This document shows positions 1-8,693 of a stretch of 64,000 nucleotides of DNA, piece by piece. The notes below the pieces were generated by a model. The model was given only the letters and a program-made list of their open reading frames with translations. It was not told where the DNA came from and did no database searches. Both the position numbers and the translations under genes were made by a program. The first letter of the stretch is position 1; the number at the start of each line of letters is the position of its first letter. This DNA is from Sporosarcina sp. BP05 (GTDB lineage Bacteria > Bacillota > Bacilli > Bacillales_A > Planococcaceae), in assembly GCF_014282005.1 (NCBI RefSeq), contig NZ_JACFTD010000006.1, positions 1 through 64,000 on the forward strand. Direction: 5' to 3'.

Positions 1-61
1 TATACTTCTTCTAATTCCCTAATTTTGAAAGGGAACCGTTTATAATCGCCCCCTTTTTATT

Positions 62-394
62 TCATCCGTATGGCTCGTAATGCTTTAATTTATCTGTTGA
101 AAGAATCGTAGAATCTATTGAATGATATTCATACTGTCCTATCTTTTCTTGATAGTGAGCAAAATAAATATACACAACATTTGGTTCATCTGAAAAAATG
201 ACGTTAACCCAATACTTTGGCAGCCCTGCAAGATGCCATTTACCTTCAATTGACTGTATATCTTCCTTAACGTATGACATCTCATCTGTCAGGAAGTGTT
301 CAATTTTATTTTCGTACAAGCGTTTTTTTGTTTGTACAATATAAAACGGAACAAATAATAAAATTACCAACCCAATTATAATGAACTTTTTCAT
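62..394 (-). CDS. small exported/membrane-anchored protein, DUF3139-like
   Basis: This 110-residue protein starts with a charged MKK end and one hydrophobic segment (about residues 4-20), so it is probably anchored in the membrane with the rest outside. The outer part carries a PKYWVNVIFSDEPNVVYIYF stretch like that in small Bacillales DUF3139 proteins, whose role is unknown. It is the last of three leftward small membrane proteins separated by gaps of over 100 bp, so a single operon is uncertain. The family assignment is from memory of its style. Confidence 0.6.
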   Translation of the reverse strand: MKKFIIIGLVILLFVPFYIVQTKKRLYENKIEHFLTDEMSYVKEDIQSIEGKWHLAGLPKYWVNVIFSDEPNVVYIYFAHYQEKIGQYEYHSIDSTILSTDKLKHYEPYG

Positions 395-490
395 TCAATC
401 CACCCCAATACGTAATCTGTCCTTTGTTTAACTAATCGACTTTCGAAACATTTTTTTAAAAAGAAAGATATCCAAATTACAGCAGTTCTT

Positions 491-513
491 GTTCAACTAA
501 AGCTACCCGTTGG
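491..513. repeat. short hairpin repeat (AACTAA ... ACCCGTT type)
   Basis: This AACTAA-AGCT-ACCCGTTGG stretch resembles the copies at 864-887 and 1218-1244. It overlaps the last codons and stop of the leftward gene ending at 503, so the repeat now supplies the C-terminus of that protein. The right arm is degenerate here. Confidence 0.4.
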
Positions 514-739
514 TATCCTTTTCTTTTTCGTCTCTCTCTTTTATATATCTTTCGTATGCCAATTTCACCCTATCATTGCTATTGATCGGTACTACTTGTT
601 TATGAATTTCATTAATTAAAATAAATGACCTAAAAATTACTCCAACAATAATTGCACATAAGATATATATACCAATGGGTCCGAGGAAAGCCAAAACACC
701 CAAAAGTCCAGCAAATAGAACAGATAATAACAACTTCAT
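503..739 (-). CDS. small hypothetical membrane protein
   Basis: A 78-residue protein with two closely spaced hydrophobic segments (about residues 3-20 and 22-42), followed by a charged cytoplasmic tail ending in a Lys/Glu/Asp-rich stretch. I recognise no family. A ribosome binding site (AGGGGG) precedes the ATG. Its final codons lie inside a short dispersed hairpin repeat, which suggests the natural C-terminus was altered by repeat insertion. Confidence 0.5.
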   Translation of the reverse strand: MKLLLSVLFAGLLGVLAFLGPIGIYILCAIIVGVIFRSFILINEIHKQVVPINSNDRVKLAYERYIKERDEKEKDTNG

Positions 740-863
740 AAAAATCCCCCTTTATCCATCTACCTTTATTCAACTAAATGTTCCGATTGTTGAACAAGCT
801 TGTATGTCCCATACACAACAGGTTAACATAACGCCACTTCACGGAAGTATTTAACTCAATACT

Positions 864-887
864 TTAACTAAACCACCCGTTAGTTCA
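864..887. repeat. short hairpin repeat (AACTAA/TTAGTT arms)
   Basis: TTAACTAA-ACCACCCG-TTAGTTCAA forms a hairpin with AACTAA/TTAGTT arms just downstream of the leftward gene that ends at 901. Read leftward it runs TTGAACTAACGGG, a motif I associate with Bacillales intergenic repeats. It could also act as a weak terminator. Confidence 0.5.
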
Positions 888-900
888 ATAAGTTAAATTA

Positions 901-1140
901 CTATACTGTTTTTCGCTTTTTTAGTGAAAACAGAAGCAATGCTATGGCAAAGCAAATTATTGAAATAAGTCCGACAAACTGTATAGGTGGTTCACCTGAA
1001 AGTAAATATAAAGAAATTGGTAATGTTACAAAACCCAAACTTAAATAACTTTTCCAACTACGAACAATCAACGTATAAATCAAATTGATGACTGATAACA
1101 AAAGTGACAAACTAAATAGAACAGAAAATAATATCCCCAT
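901..1140 (-). CDS. small hypothetical membrane protein
   Basis: This 79-residue protein is nearly all hydrophobic, with three likely membrane segments (about 2-24, 30-47 and 53-72) and a basic KKRK tail, so the C-terminus is probably cytoplasmic. A GAGGCG ribosome binding site precedes the start. No family is recognised. It has the length and topology common in Bacillales accessory membrane proteins with no assigned role. Confidence 0.5.
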   Translation of the reverse strand: MGILFSVLFSLSLLLSVINLIYTLIVRSWKSYLSLGFVTLPISLYLLSGEPPIQFVGLISIICFAIALLLFSLKKRKTV

Positions 1141-1597
1141 ACATTCGCCTCCTCTTAGTACTTTACCCTATGTTGTATTAACTACTTATTTCCGACTTCT
1201 ATATATACCTTTTTCTTAAACTAACCATCCCCATTAGTTGAATAACAGTTCACTAATACTATTTAGAATTTTAAACCTGCAACTTTCAATAATCATACTA
1301 CATAAATAATTAATTTCCTTTTATTGTTGGAATACTTCAATAAACATATGAAAAAAAGAACTGCTTAAAGCAATGCTAATTTGTATTTGAATTTAGTGTT
1401 ATTTGTTTTGATAGTAGCGGTGTTATTTAAAGTGTTTTACCACTCAACTGAAAGGGTTAGGATTACTTAGGGGAACGGTTTTTTCTTGGTGATGATATTG
1501 TAATATTCATAAGAGTTTGATAGAGTTATAATTAGCCATTTATTTGAATAGCTAGATATAAAAAGGGAGAATGACAAAGAGTCTGGGGGAATGATGC
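1141..1597. other. intergenic region upstream of dppB
   Basis: This AT-rich, 457-bp divergent gap separates the small leftward genes from the peptide operon. It holds one hairpin repeat (1218-1244). TATAAT-like sequence occurs near 1530, but I could not place a convincing -35 partner, CodY box or riboswitch. Confidence 0.4.
1218..1244. repeat. short hairpin repeat (AACTAA/TTAGTT arms)
   Basis: AAACTAACCATCCCCATTAGTTGAATAA repeats the layout seen at 864-887: AACTAA and TTAGTT arms around a C-rich loop. It lies upstream of the leftward gene at 901-1140. Confidence 0.45.
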
Positions 1598-2533
1598 ATG
1601 GCTGTATACATAGTCAAACGGTTTTTCATGATGATTGCTACGATCCTGATCATCGCAACATTGACGTTCTTCCTAATGCATTCAATACCAGGATCGCCGT
1701 TCGATGAAGAAAGGACAACGAATCCGACGATTCAGGCGAACCTTGAAAAGTACTATAAACTTGATCAGCCAGTTGCTGTTCAATACGTCTATTATTTAAA
1801 ATCAATTGTGACGTTTGATTTTGGGCCATCGATTAAAAAGCCGAATGAGACAGTGAACAGTTTGCTTGCCAGGGGATTCCCGATATCATTCGAACTTGGG
1901 ATGATTACAATTCTTGTCGCAGTCATATCGGGTGTTACTCTTGGCACATTCGCGGCGCTCCGGCATAACGGATTTATTGATTACATGGCAATGACCTTCG
2001 CTGTCGTCGGGATATCCGTTCCGAACTTCGTGCTTGCGACGCTGTTAATCCAGCAAGTCGCCGTTACATGGCAATTGCTACCACCTGCAACGTGGAGTAG
2101 CCCACTTCATATGATATTGCCGACATTGGCGCTTGCGACTGGCCCGACGGCAATTATCGCACGGCTGACGCGGGCAAGTATGCTTGAAGTGTTGACGCAA
2201 GATTATATGAAGATGGCACGTGCAAAAGGGCTTACACCGTTCCGTATTGTCGTGCGCCATGCACTTCGTAATGCACTTATGCCCGTCGTCACTATAATGG
2301 GAACGATGCTTGCAGGGATTTTGACAGGGACATTCGTTATTGAGAAAATCTTTGCGATACCTGGAATGGGAAAATATTTCGTTGAAAGTATTAATAACCG
2401 AGATTATCCGGTTATTATGGGATCCACCGTCTTCTACAGTGCATTTCTCGTTTTCATGCTGTTCCTCGTCGACATCGTTTATGGCTTCCTAGATCCGCGC
2501 ATTAAACTGCACAGGAAGGATGGTGATGTGTAA
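1598..2533 (+). CDS. dppB: dipeptide ABC transporter permease DppB
   Basis: This 311-residue inner-membrane permease forms one half of the channel for peptide uptake. It has an N-terminal membrane anchor, further hydrophobic segments from about residue 95, and the cytoplasmic loop RASMLEVLTQDYMKMARAKGL (about 190-210), which is the EAA motif contacting the ATPases. The length matches the DppB/OppB family. Its TAA stop overlaps the dppC ATG (TAATG), so the two are translationally coupled. It is called dpp rather than opp because the downstream binding protein is very close to DppE. Confidence 0.9.
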   Translation: MAVYIVKRFFMMIATILIIATLTFFLMHSIPGSPFDEERTTNPTIQANLEKYYKLDQPVAVQYVYYLKSIVTFDFGPSIKKPNETVNSLLARGFPISFELGMITILVAVISGVTLGTFAALRHNGFIDYMAMTFAVVGISVPNFVLATLLIQQVAVTWQLLPPATWSSPLHMILPTLALATGPTAIIARLTRASMLEVLTQDYMKMARAKGLTPFRIVVRHALRNALMPVVTIMGTMLAGILTGTFVIEKIFAIPGMGKYFVESINNRDYPVIMGSTVFYSAFLVFMLFLVDIVYGFLDPRIKLHRKDGDV

Positions 2534-3471
2534 TGGTACAGAAAGACAAAAGCGTAACTATTCCTGATGAATGGTTCAAACCAAAGGGAAAGAACTCAGA
2601 CAAAATAGAAACGGTCGTCAGGCCATCGCTGTCCTATTGGAAAGACGCCTGGCGCCGCTTGCGGAAGAATAAATTGGCAATTAGCGGACTTATTTTTCTC
2701 ATCATATTAACACTGTTTGCAATCTTCGGTCCGATTTTCTCGCCGCATACTGTAACGCAAACGAATTTACCGAATCAGAATCAAGCACCCTCTGCTGAAC
2801 ATTGGTTTGGGACAGATGAGATGGGACGCGATGTTTTCACTCGGACATGGTACGGGGCGCGTATTTCATTGTTTGTAGGTGTCATGGCAGCTTTAATCGA
2901 TTTCTTCATCGGAATTATCTATGGTGGCATTAGCGGTTATAAAGGTGGTCGGACCGACACCCTTATGATGCGCATTATCGAAATACTGTATGGATTGCCG
3001 CATTTGCTTGTTGTCATTTTGCTGATGGTTGTTATGGGGCCAAGTTTGACGACAATTATCATTGCGCTGACCATCACAGGCTGGGTCGGAATGGCCCGTA
3101 TCGTAAGGGGACAAGTTCTCCAAATTAAAAACTATGAATTTGTTACCGCCTCTAAATCATTTGGGGCAAAGACTCCGAGGATTATCCGGAAAAACTTATT
3201 ACCAAATACGATGGGGCCGATTATCGTTCAAATGACATTGACTGTACCGAGTGCAATTTTCGCAGAAGCTTTTCTAAGTTTTCTAGGGCTCGGTATACAG
3301 GCACCGTTTGCAAGTTGGGGTGTCATGGCGAATGATGCACTTCCAGTTATCCTTTCTGGACACTGGTGGCGATTGTTCTTCCCGGCAATTTTCATATCAA
3401 TGACGATGTTTGCTTTTAACGTTCTTGGTGACGGTATGCAAGATGCACTCGATCCGAAATTGAGGGGGTGA
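2533..3471 (+). CDS. dppC: dipeptide ABC transporter permease DppC
   Basis: This is the 312-residue second permease subunit. A cytoplasmic N-terminus of about 45 residues precedes the first membrane segment (NKLAISGLIFLIILTLFAIF). The periplasm-side GTDEMGRDVFTR motif and the EAA loop (about residues 190-215, IVRGQVLQIKNYEFVTASKS region) are both present, as in DppC/OppC. It overlaps dppB at its start, and dppD follows 6 bp after its stop. Confidence 0.9.
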   Translation: MVQKDKSVTIPDEWFKPKGKNSDKIETVVRPSLSYWKDAWRRLRKNKLAISGLIFLIILTLFAIFGPIFSPHTVTQTNLPNQNQAPSAEHWFGTDEMGRDVFTRTWYGARISLFVGVMAALIDFFIGIIYGGISGYKGGRTDTLMMRIIEILYGLPHLLVVILLMVVMGPSLTTIIIALTITGWVGMARIVRGQVLQIKNYEFVTASKSFGAKTPRIIRKNLLPNTMGPIIVQMTLTVPSAIFAEAFLSFLGLGIQAPFASWGVMANDALPVILSGHWWRLFFPAIFISMTMFAFNVLGDGMQDALDPKLRG

Positions 3472-3477
3472 TGGGTT

Positions 3478-4563
3478 TTGAATGAACATCAATTTGATAA
3501 TGCGAATGCGCTCGTTTGTAATCGGAATGAAGATTTAGACAGACAGAAGGGCAAGAATCGAAAAACTGTTTCAACCGAAAAGGTGCTAACTGTAGAAGAG
3601 TTACACGTATCATTTAAGACATTTGGTGGTGAAGTCCAGGCGCTCCGCGGTGTATCGTTTGAGCTGTACAAGGGAGAGACACTTGCAATAGTAGGTGAGT
3701 CTGGGTGTGGCAAAAGTGTAACGGCAAACACAATCATGGGGCTGATTCCGCAGCCGCCTGGAAGAATAAAGAATGGCAAAGTCCTGTTCAAAGGTAAAGA
3801 TCTGACGAAGTTGAGTAAAGCAGGTCTGCGGAAGATTCAAGGTGTTGATATTTCGATGATTTTTCAAGATCCGATGACCGCCCTAAATCCTACACTGCAA
3901 ATTGGCGAACAGTTGACTGAAGGATATCGAACACATCACAAGGTGAGTAAGGCAAATGCGCGGGAAAAAGCGATTGAAATGTTGGAACTAGTAGGCATTC
4001 CGAATCCCGAAGAGCGGCTGAAACAATACCCGCACCAGTTTTCAGGAGGAATGAGGCAACGAATTGTCATTGCGATTGCCCTCATTTGCGAACCCGAACT
4101 GCTAATTGCAGATGAACCGACGACCGCGCTTGACGTTACAATCCAAGCACAAATTCTTGAGCTATTTAATGAAATTCAAGAAAAGACAGGCGTATCTATC
4201 ATCCTTATTACGCACGATTTAGGCGTTGTCGCCAAAATTGCTGATCGAATTGCGGTCATGTATGCCGGTAAGGTGATTGAAATAGGAGAGAAGCGTGAGA
4301 TTTTCTATACGCCGCAACACCCTTATACGAAAGGGCTACTCAACTCGGTTCCACGGCTTGATTTGAAAGAAGAGGAACTACAGCCGATTGAAGGGACGCC
4401 GCCAGATCTGTTTGCACCGCCTGTAGGCTGTCCGTTCACAGCGAGATGTCCGTTTGCGATGGATGTCTGCGACCGTGTTTATCCTGAAACAACACATCTA
4501 ACTAAAAACCATGCAGTTAATTGCTGGTTACAGGATGAACGCGCGAAACTGGTTTTCACCTAA
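3478..4563 (+). CDS. dppD: dipeptide ABC transporter ATP-binding protein DppD
   Basis: This 361-residue ATPase powers the peptide importer. Walker A is GESGCGKS (about residue 78), the signature is FSGGMRQR, Walker B is [12 protein letters not shown], and the H-loop is ITHDLG. The C-terminal oligopeptide-transporter extension carries four cysteines ([14 protein letters not shown] and a later NCW) of the kind that bind an iron-sulphur cluster in DppD/OppD proteins. The start is a TTG behind GGGGGTGAT. About 38 extra residues precede the ABC domain, so a later start is possible, but none has a better ribosome binding site. Confidence 0.88.
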   Translation: MNEHQFDNANALVCNRNEDLDRQKGKNRKTVSTEKVLTVEELHVSFKTFGGEVQALRGVSFELYKGETLAIVGESGCGKSVTANTIMGLIPQPPGRIKNGKVLFKGKDLTKLSKAGLRKIQGVDISMIFQDPMTALNPTLQIGEQLTEGYRTHHKVSKANAREKAIEMLELVGIPNPEERLKQYPHQFSGGMRQRIVIAIALICEPELLIADEPTTALDVTIQAQILELFNEIQEKTGVSIILITHDLGVVAKIADRIAVMYAGKVIEIGEKREIFYTPQHPYTKGLLNSVPRLDLKEEELQPIEGTPPDLFAPPVGCPFTARCPFAMDVCDRVYPETTHLTKNHAVNCWLQDERAKLVFT

Positions 4564-4622
4564 ACGTTGGCAATACGCACGAAAGTGCTTCCATATTCAT
4601 CACAAACAAAGGGGGATTTTGT

Positions 4623-6272
4623 ATGAAGAAGTGGTTGACGTTTATCATTGTAGCCATGCTTGCACTCGTGCTGGCAGCTTGTACAGCTACGAAGGATGCC
4701 GGGAAAGAACCAGAGAAGGTCAAGGATACTAAAGGCGAGGAAAAGAAAGAAGAAACGGTGGCAAAGGAAAAAATCCTATACTTAAATAATGGTGAGGAAC
4801 CAACATCGTTTGATCCATCAGTTGGATTCAATGCTGTTTCGTGGAGCGCTTTGAATAACCTGATGGAAGGACTGACACGGCTAGCGGAAGATCACCTAGC
4901 TGTAGAAGCCACCGCTGAGAAAATCGATGTTTCCGAAGATGGCCTGACATATACATTCACGATTCGTGAAACTGCGAAATGGTCGAATGGGGATCCTGTT
5001 GTTGCGGGTGATTTCGTTTTCGCTTGGCGTCATATGCTTGATCCGGCAACAGCTTCACCTGCTTCGTTCCTAGCGTATTTCATCGAAGGAGCGGAAGCCT
5101 ATAATACTGGTGAAGGTACTGCTGAGGATGTCGCTGTAGAAGCGCCGGACGAGAAAACATTAATCGTGAAATTAACGGCACCGAATGAGGCGTTCTTAAA
5201 TATTATTACAAACCCAAGTTTCTTCCCAATCAATGAAAAAGTGGCGACTGCCGATCCGAAATGGTTCACAGAAGCGGCATCATTTGTTGGGAATGGTCCA
5301 TTCAAATTAGCATCGTGGGATCATGATGTAAGTTTAGTTTTCGAAAAGAATGAAAATTATTGGGATGCAGCGGCTGTGAAGCTCGACAAAGTAGAGTGGG
5401 CTATGGTCAATGATCCAACAACAGAATATCAGATGTACGAATCGGGTGAGCTAGATGAATCAGGAGTACCACCTGAACTAGCGGAAAAGTTAAAAGATAG
5501 CGATGAACTGCGAATCGATGACCAAGCGGGACTTTACTTCTACCGTTTGAATACCTCGATGGAGCCTTTCACAAATACTAAGATCCGAAGAGCATTCGGA
5601 CTTGCGGTTAATCAGCAAGAAATCGTCGACTACGTGACGAAAAACGGCGAAAAGCCAGCACATGGTTTCGTCACATACGGATTTATCGGTCCGGACGGCA
5701 AGGAATTCCGTGACTCTGTAGGGAACCTTGTTGAATTTAATAAGGATGAAGCGAAAAAGCTTCTCGAAGAAGGTATGAAAGAAGAGGGCTATACGGAATT
5801 ACCAAAAGTGGAATTGACGTATTCAACAAGCCCATCCCATCAAAACATCGCGGTAGCGCTACAAGCGACGTTCAAGGAAGTTCTTGGCGTTGACGTAGGC
5901 TTGAAAAATATTGAGAGCGCAGTTTTCGCATCTGAACAAAAAGAGTTTAAATACCAGATGTCCCGCTCTTCTTTCTTGCATGACTATGCAGATCCTGTAA
6001 ATGCACTTGAAAGTTTCATCACAGACTCGTCTATGAACCGGACGACGTGGTCGAATGCGGAGTATGACAAGCTTATTACAGACATTAAAAATGAAACAGA
6101 TGAAAACAAACGTTGGGAATTGCTGAAACAGGCGGATCAGCTTCTAATGGAAGAAATGCCTGTCTTCCCGATTTATTATTATAATCAGACGACGCTTGAA
6201 AAACCTGGTATTACCGGAATCTTGCGCCACCCGGTTGGTTATATCGATTTGAAATATACGGATAAGAACTAA
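4623..6272 (+). CDS. dppE: dipeptide-binding lipoprotein DppE
   Basis: This 549-residue SBP_bac_5 lipoprotein captures peptides outside the membrane for the DppBCD importer. The signal peptide ends in a lipobox (VLAAC, Cys at about residue 20), followed by a charged linker and the family landmarks EPTSFDPSVGFNAVSW and HPVGYIDLKYTDKN. These closely match what I recall of Bacillus subtilis DppE, which also accepts murein tripeptide. A strong AAAGGGGG site lies before the ATG. A hairpin directly after the stop probably attenuates transcription into ykfC-ykfD. Confidence 0.9.
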   Translation: MKKWLTFIIVAMLALVLAACTATKDAGKEPEKVKDTKGEEKKEETVAKEKILYLNNGEEPTSFDPSVGFNAVSWSALNNLMEGLTRLAEDHLAVEATAEKIDVSEDGLTYTFTIRETAKWSNGDPVVAGDFVFAWRHMLDPATASPASFLAYFIEGAEAYNTGEGTAEDVAVEAPDEKTLIVKLTAPNEAFLNIITNPSFFPINEKVATADPKWFTEAASFVGNGPFKLASWDHDVSLVFEKNENYWDAAAVKLDKVEWAMVNDPTTEYQMYESGELDESGVPPELAEKLKDSDELRIDDQAGLYFYRLNTSMEPFTNTKIRRAFGLAVNQQEIVDYVTKNGEKPAHGFVTYGFIGPDGKEFRDSVGNLVEFNKDEAKKLLEEGMKEEGYTELPKVELTYSTSPSHQNIAVALQATFKEVLGVDVGLKNIESAVFASEQKEFKYQMSRSSFLHDYADPVNALESFITDSSMNRTTWSNAEYDKLITDIKNETDENKRWELLKQADQLLMEEMPVFPIYYYNQTTLEKPGITGILRHPVGYIDLKYTDKN

Positions 6273-6281
6273 GTGAAAGTC

Positions 6282-6310
6282 GCGGCGTCCGTTGTGGCGC
6301 CGCTTTTTTT
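6282..6310 (+). terminator. rho-independent terminator after dppE
   Basis: GCGGCG and CGCCGC arms surround a 10-nt loop and are followed by seven T. It sits inside the operon between dppE and ykfC, so it likely lowers expression of the last two genes rather than ending the unit outright, unless they have their own promoter in the 240-bp gap. Confidence 0.8.
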
Positions 6311-6549
6311 CTTGAATAGTTGATGCTGTACCGCTAACTTTAGGATTGCCAGCCGCATTATGCGTCAAGTTAGCCAAACGTACCTCGCTTCAATTTTGAT
6401 GCACCGCTTATGCTGGCGAAGGATATCGTCCCAGGCGGAATAGTCTAACAAGAAAGTACGATTTGTTTACTAGAAACGTCAGGGCTGCGCAATGACTTTG
6501 GCAATGGTTATGAACAGATGGAGCATATAGATAAAGGAGTGGAAGGTTG

Positions 6550-7491
6550 ATGGAAACGACTGTAAACACCTGGTATTGTGCGGTCCCGGTTGCAACCGTG
6601 TGGACTTCACCTGAATCTGTCCGGGTGATTGATGAACCTGGAACAGCGAACCCAGTCCGGTTAACGGAATGGCTTGGGAAGTTAACGTATGAACCACGCC
6701 TTGACTTGTGCGATGGCAATCGGATTCAGACGCAGTTACTGTTTGGTGAACCGGTCATCGTTGAAGATGTGCAAGGGGATTGGGCGAAAATCATTGCTGT
6801 CTGGCAATCATCAACTAAAGACGAAAGAGGTTATCCGGGTTGGGTCCCTCTTGCGCAGTTAAAGGAAGCACAACCGATACATGCGACTGGATTTGCACGA
6901 GTGACGGCAGGAAAAGCACAACTTTGGAAATTGGACGGTTCTCCTTCCGTGATTATTCCTTTTAACTCGATTCTCCCCTATATCGGAGAGTCTGGTGATC
7001 ATTTACGCGTGTGCGCACCTGATGAAGAAGTCTTGCTACTAAAACGGGATACGGAACTGGCGCCATCTGTTCATCAATTTAGAAAAGAACAACCTTCTGT
7101 AGCGGTTGATAAAGGGCTTGCGTTCCTCGACCTGCCTTACATATGGGGAGGCATGTCTTCGTATGGCTATGATTGTTCCGGTTTTACATACAGTATGTTG
7201 AAAGCTTGTGGGCACTCTATTCCACGGGATGGTGGTGACCAAGCAAGAGTTGGTGTGGAAATTCCAGTAGACAATCAGTCGCTCTGGAAAAAAGGAGATC
7301 TTCTATTCTTTGCTGATAATGAAGGAAAAGCGAGTATCCGTCATGTCGGGTTTTATTTTGGTGACGGGTTGCTCCTTCATTCCCATTCCACGGGGAAATC
7401 GGTAGAAGTGATGAAGCTTGCAGGCACTAAATTGGAGAAAGAACTTTGTGCTGTCCGACGTTACGGTGTGACAAAGGAGGGAACGATATGA
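6550..7491 (+). CDS. ykfC: NlpC/P60 gamma-D-glutamyl-L-diamino acid endopeptidase, YkfC-like
   Basis: This enzyme probably cuts the gamma-D-Glu to diamino-acid bond in imported muropeptides. It has two SH3-like regions (about residues 1-95 and 110-165) and a C-terminal NlpC/P60 domain with catalytic Cys in YDCSGF, His in RHVGFYF and a third polar residue in LLHSHS. No signal peptide is seen, so it acts in the cytoplasm on peptides brought in by DppBCDE. The ATG at 6550 lies 10 nt behind AAAGGAG; an in-frame TTG at 6547 is an alternative. The length, 313 residues, is close to YkfC. Its stop overlaps the ykfD start. Confidence 0.88.
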   Translation: METTVNTWYCAVPVATVWTSPESVRVIDEPGTANPVRLTEWLGKLTYEPRLDLCDGNRIQTQLLFGEPVIVEDVQGDWAKIIAVWQSSTKDERGYPGWVPLAQLKEAQPIHATGFARVTAGKAQLWKLDGSPSVIIPFNSILPYIGESGDHLRVCAPDEEVLLLKRDTELAPSVHQFRKEQPSVAVDKGLAFLDLPYIWGGMSSYGYDCSGFTYSMLKACGHSIPRDGGDQARVGVEIPVDNQSLWKKGDLLFFADNEGKASIRHVGFYFGDGLLLHSHSTGKSVEVMKLAGTKLEKELCAVRRYGVTKEGTI

Positions 7492-8501
7492 CACAACCGG
7501 CATTATTGTCTGTAATAGAATTGAAACGTTATTTCGATGTTGGGCGCGGGGACCAGTTGAAAGCAGTCGATGGAATCAGTTTTGATATTTACAAAGGTGA
7601 GACGTTCGGCCTTGTTGGTGAGTCGGGTTGCGGTAAATCGACGGCGGGCCGTACGATTCTAGGCCTGTACAATAAGACAGACGGGGAAGTGTTGTACGAC
7701 GGTCAAAGCGTTCACGATATGACGAGTAAAGAGAGACGGCATTTCTTAAAGAGAATGCAAATGATTTTCCAAGATCCATATGCATCATTGAACCCGCGTT
7801 CCACGGTCTATGAGATTATTACTGAGCCAATGCAAATCCATGGTTTGTATAAGACTAAGAAAGAAATGCGCAATCGTGTCAATGAATTATTGGAGGATGT
7901 CGGGTTAAGCGGGGATCATGCGAACCGTTACCCACATGAATTTTCTGGTGGACAACGCCAGCGTATCGGCATCGCGCGCTCGCTTGCACTTGATCCGGAA
8001 TTCATCATCGCGGATGAACCGATTTCAGCACTGGATGTATCCGTACAAGCGCAAGTCGTGAAGCTGTTGCAGCGGTTACAGCGGGAGAAAGGTTTGACGT
8101 ATTTATTCATTGCCCATGATCTGTCGATGGTGAAATATATTTCAGACCGTATTGGTGTCATGTATCTCGGGCATATGGTCGAGTTGACGACGAGTGCACA
8201 GCTCTACGAGAAACCGCTACACCCCTATACGGAAGCGTTATTATCGGCCATTCCAATACCTGATCCAGACATCGAAGAATTACGTGAACGTATTTTGCTA
8301 CAAGGTGAACTACCAAGCCCCATAAATCCGCCGTCAGGTTGTGTATTCCGTACGCGTTGTCCATACGCTATGCAGGTCTGTGCGGAATTAAAGCCGAAAT
8401 GGCTCGAAAAGGAGTCCGGGCATTTCGTCGCCTGTCATCTGCATGATGAAAAAGTGATGGCACGAAATGATACGATTGTAGTACCCGAGTTGTCCCAATG
8501 A
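7488..8501 (+). CDS. ykfD: peptide ABC transporter ATP-binding protein, YkfD/DppF-like
   Basis: This is the second ATPase (337 residues) of the peptide importer. Walker A is GESGCGKST, the signature is FSGGQRQR, Walker B is [12 protein letters not shown] and the H-loop is IAHDLS. The C-terminal cysteine-containing extension ([15 protein letters not shown]) matches the OppF/DppF type. I chose the ATG at 7488 because AAAGGAGGG lies just upstream and it overlaps the ykfC stop (ATGA). Position and pairing with a YkfC-type peptidase match the B. subtilis dpp-ykf arrangement. Confidence 0.9.
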   Translation: MTQPALLSVIELKRYFDVGRGDQLKAVDGISFDIYKGETFGLVGESGCGKSTAGRTILGLYNKTDGEVLYDGQSVHDMTSKERRHFLKRMQMIFQDPYASLNPRSTVYEIITEPMQIHGLYKTKKEMRNRVNELLEDVGLSGDHANRYPHEFSGGQRQRIGIARSLALDPEFIIADEPISALDVSVQAQVVKLLQRLQREKGLTYLFIAHDLSMVKYISDRIGVMYLGHMVELTTSAQLYEKPLHPYTEALLSAIPIPDPDIEELRERILLQGELPSPINPPSGCVFRTRCPYAMQVCAELKPKWLEKESGHFVACHLHDEKVMARNDTIVVPELSQ

Positions 8502-8519
8502 ACCTGGACAGCTTTTTTT
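8488..8519 (+). terminator. terminator of the dpp-ykf operon
   Basis: AGTTGTCC and GGACAGCT arms (one G-T pair) are followed by seven T. The left arm includes the last codons of ykfD. Confidence 0.7.
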
Positions 8520-8590
8520 GTCCTTGTGTGGCTCTCAAACTTGGCAGAGCTGGCTCTATTTAATGTCGATATTTTGGATACGAGAGAGGT

Positions 8591-8667
8591 GTCAAATTAT
8601 TTAGATTAATTTGACAACGACGATAAATATAGTAATCTACTAGTAGGTACATCATTAAATGTGTACC
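8591..8667 (+). promoter_or_regulatory. abgT control region: operator palindromes and promoter
   Basis: GTCAAATTA (8591-8599) and TAATTTGAC (8607-8615) form a perfect 9-bp inverted repeat with a 7-bp spacer. It overlaps a likely -35 box TTGACA (8611-8616), with TAATCT as the -10 after 16 bp. A second inverted repeat, GGTACA/TGTACC, spans 8646-8667. A dimeric regulator bound to the first palindrome would block the promoter. The regulator is not identified in the window. Confidence 0.5.
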
Positions 8668-8693
8668 GAAAATCGAGGTTAAGGAGGAAAAAA

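Noticed and set aside
8641..8693. Possible riboswitch in the abgT leader
   Set aside because: The leader is too short after the promoter and shows only a simple GGTACA/TGTACC stem, with no expression platform.
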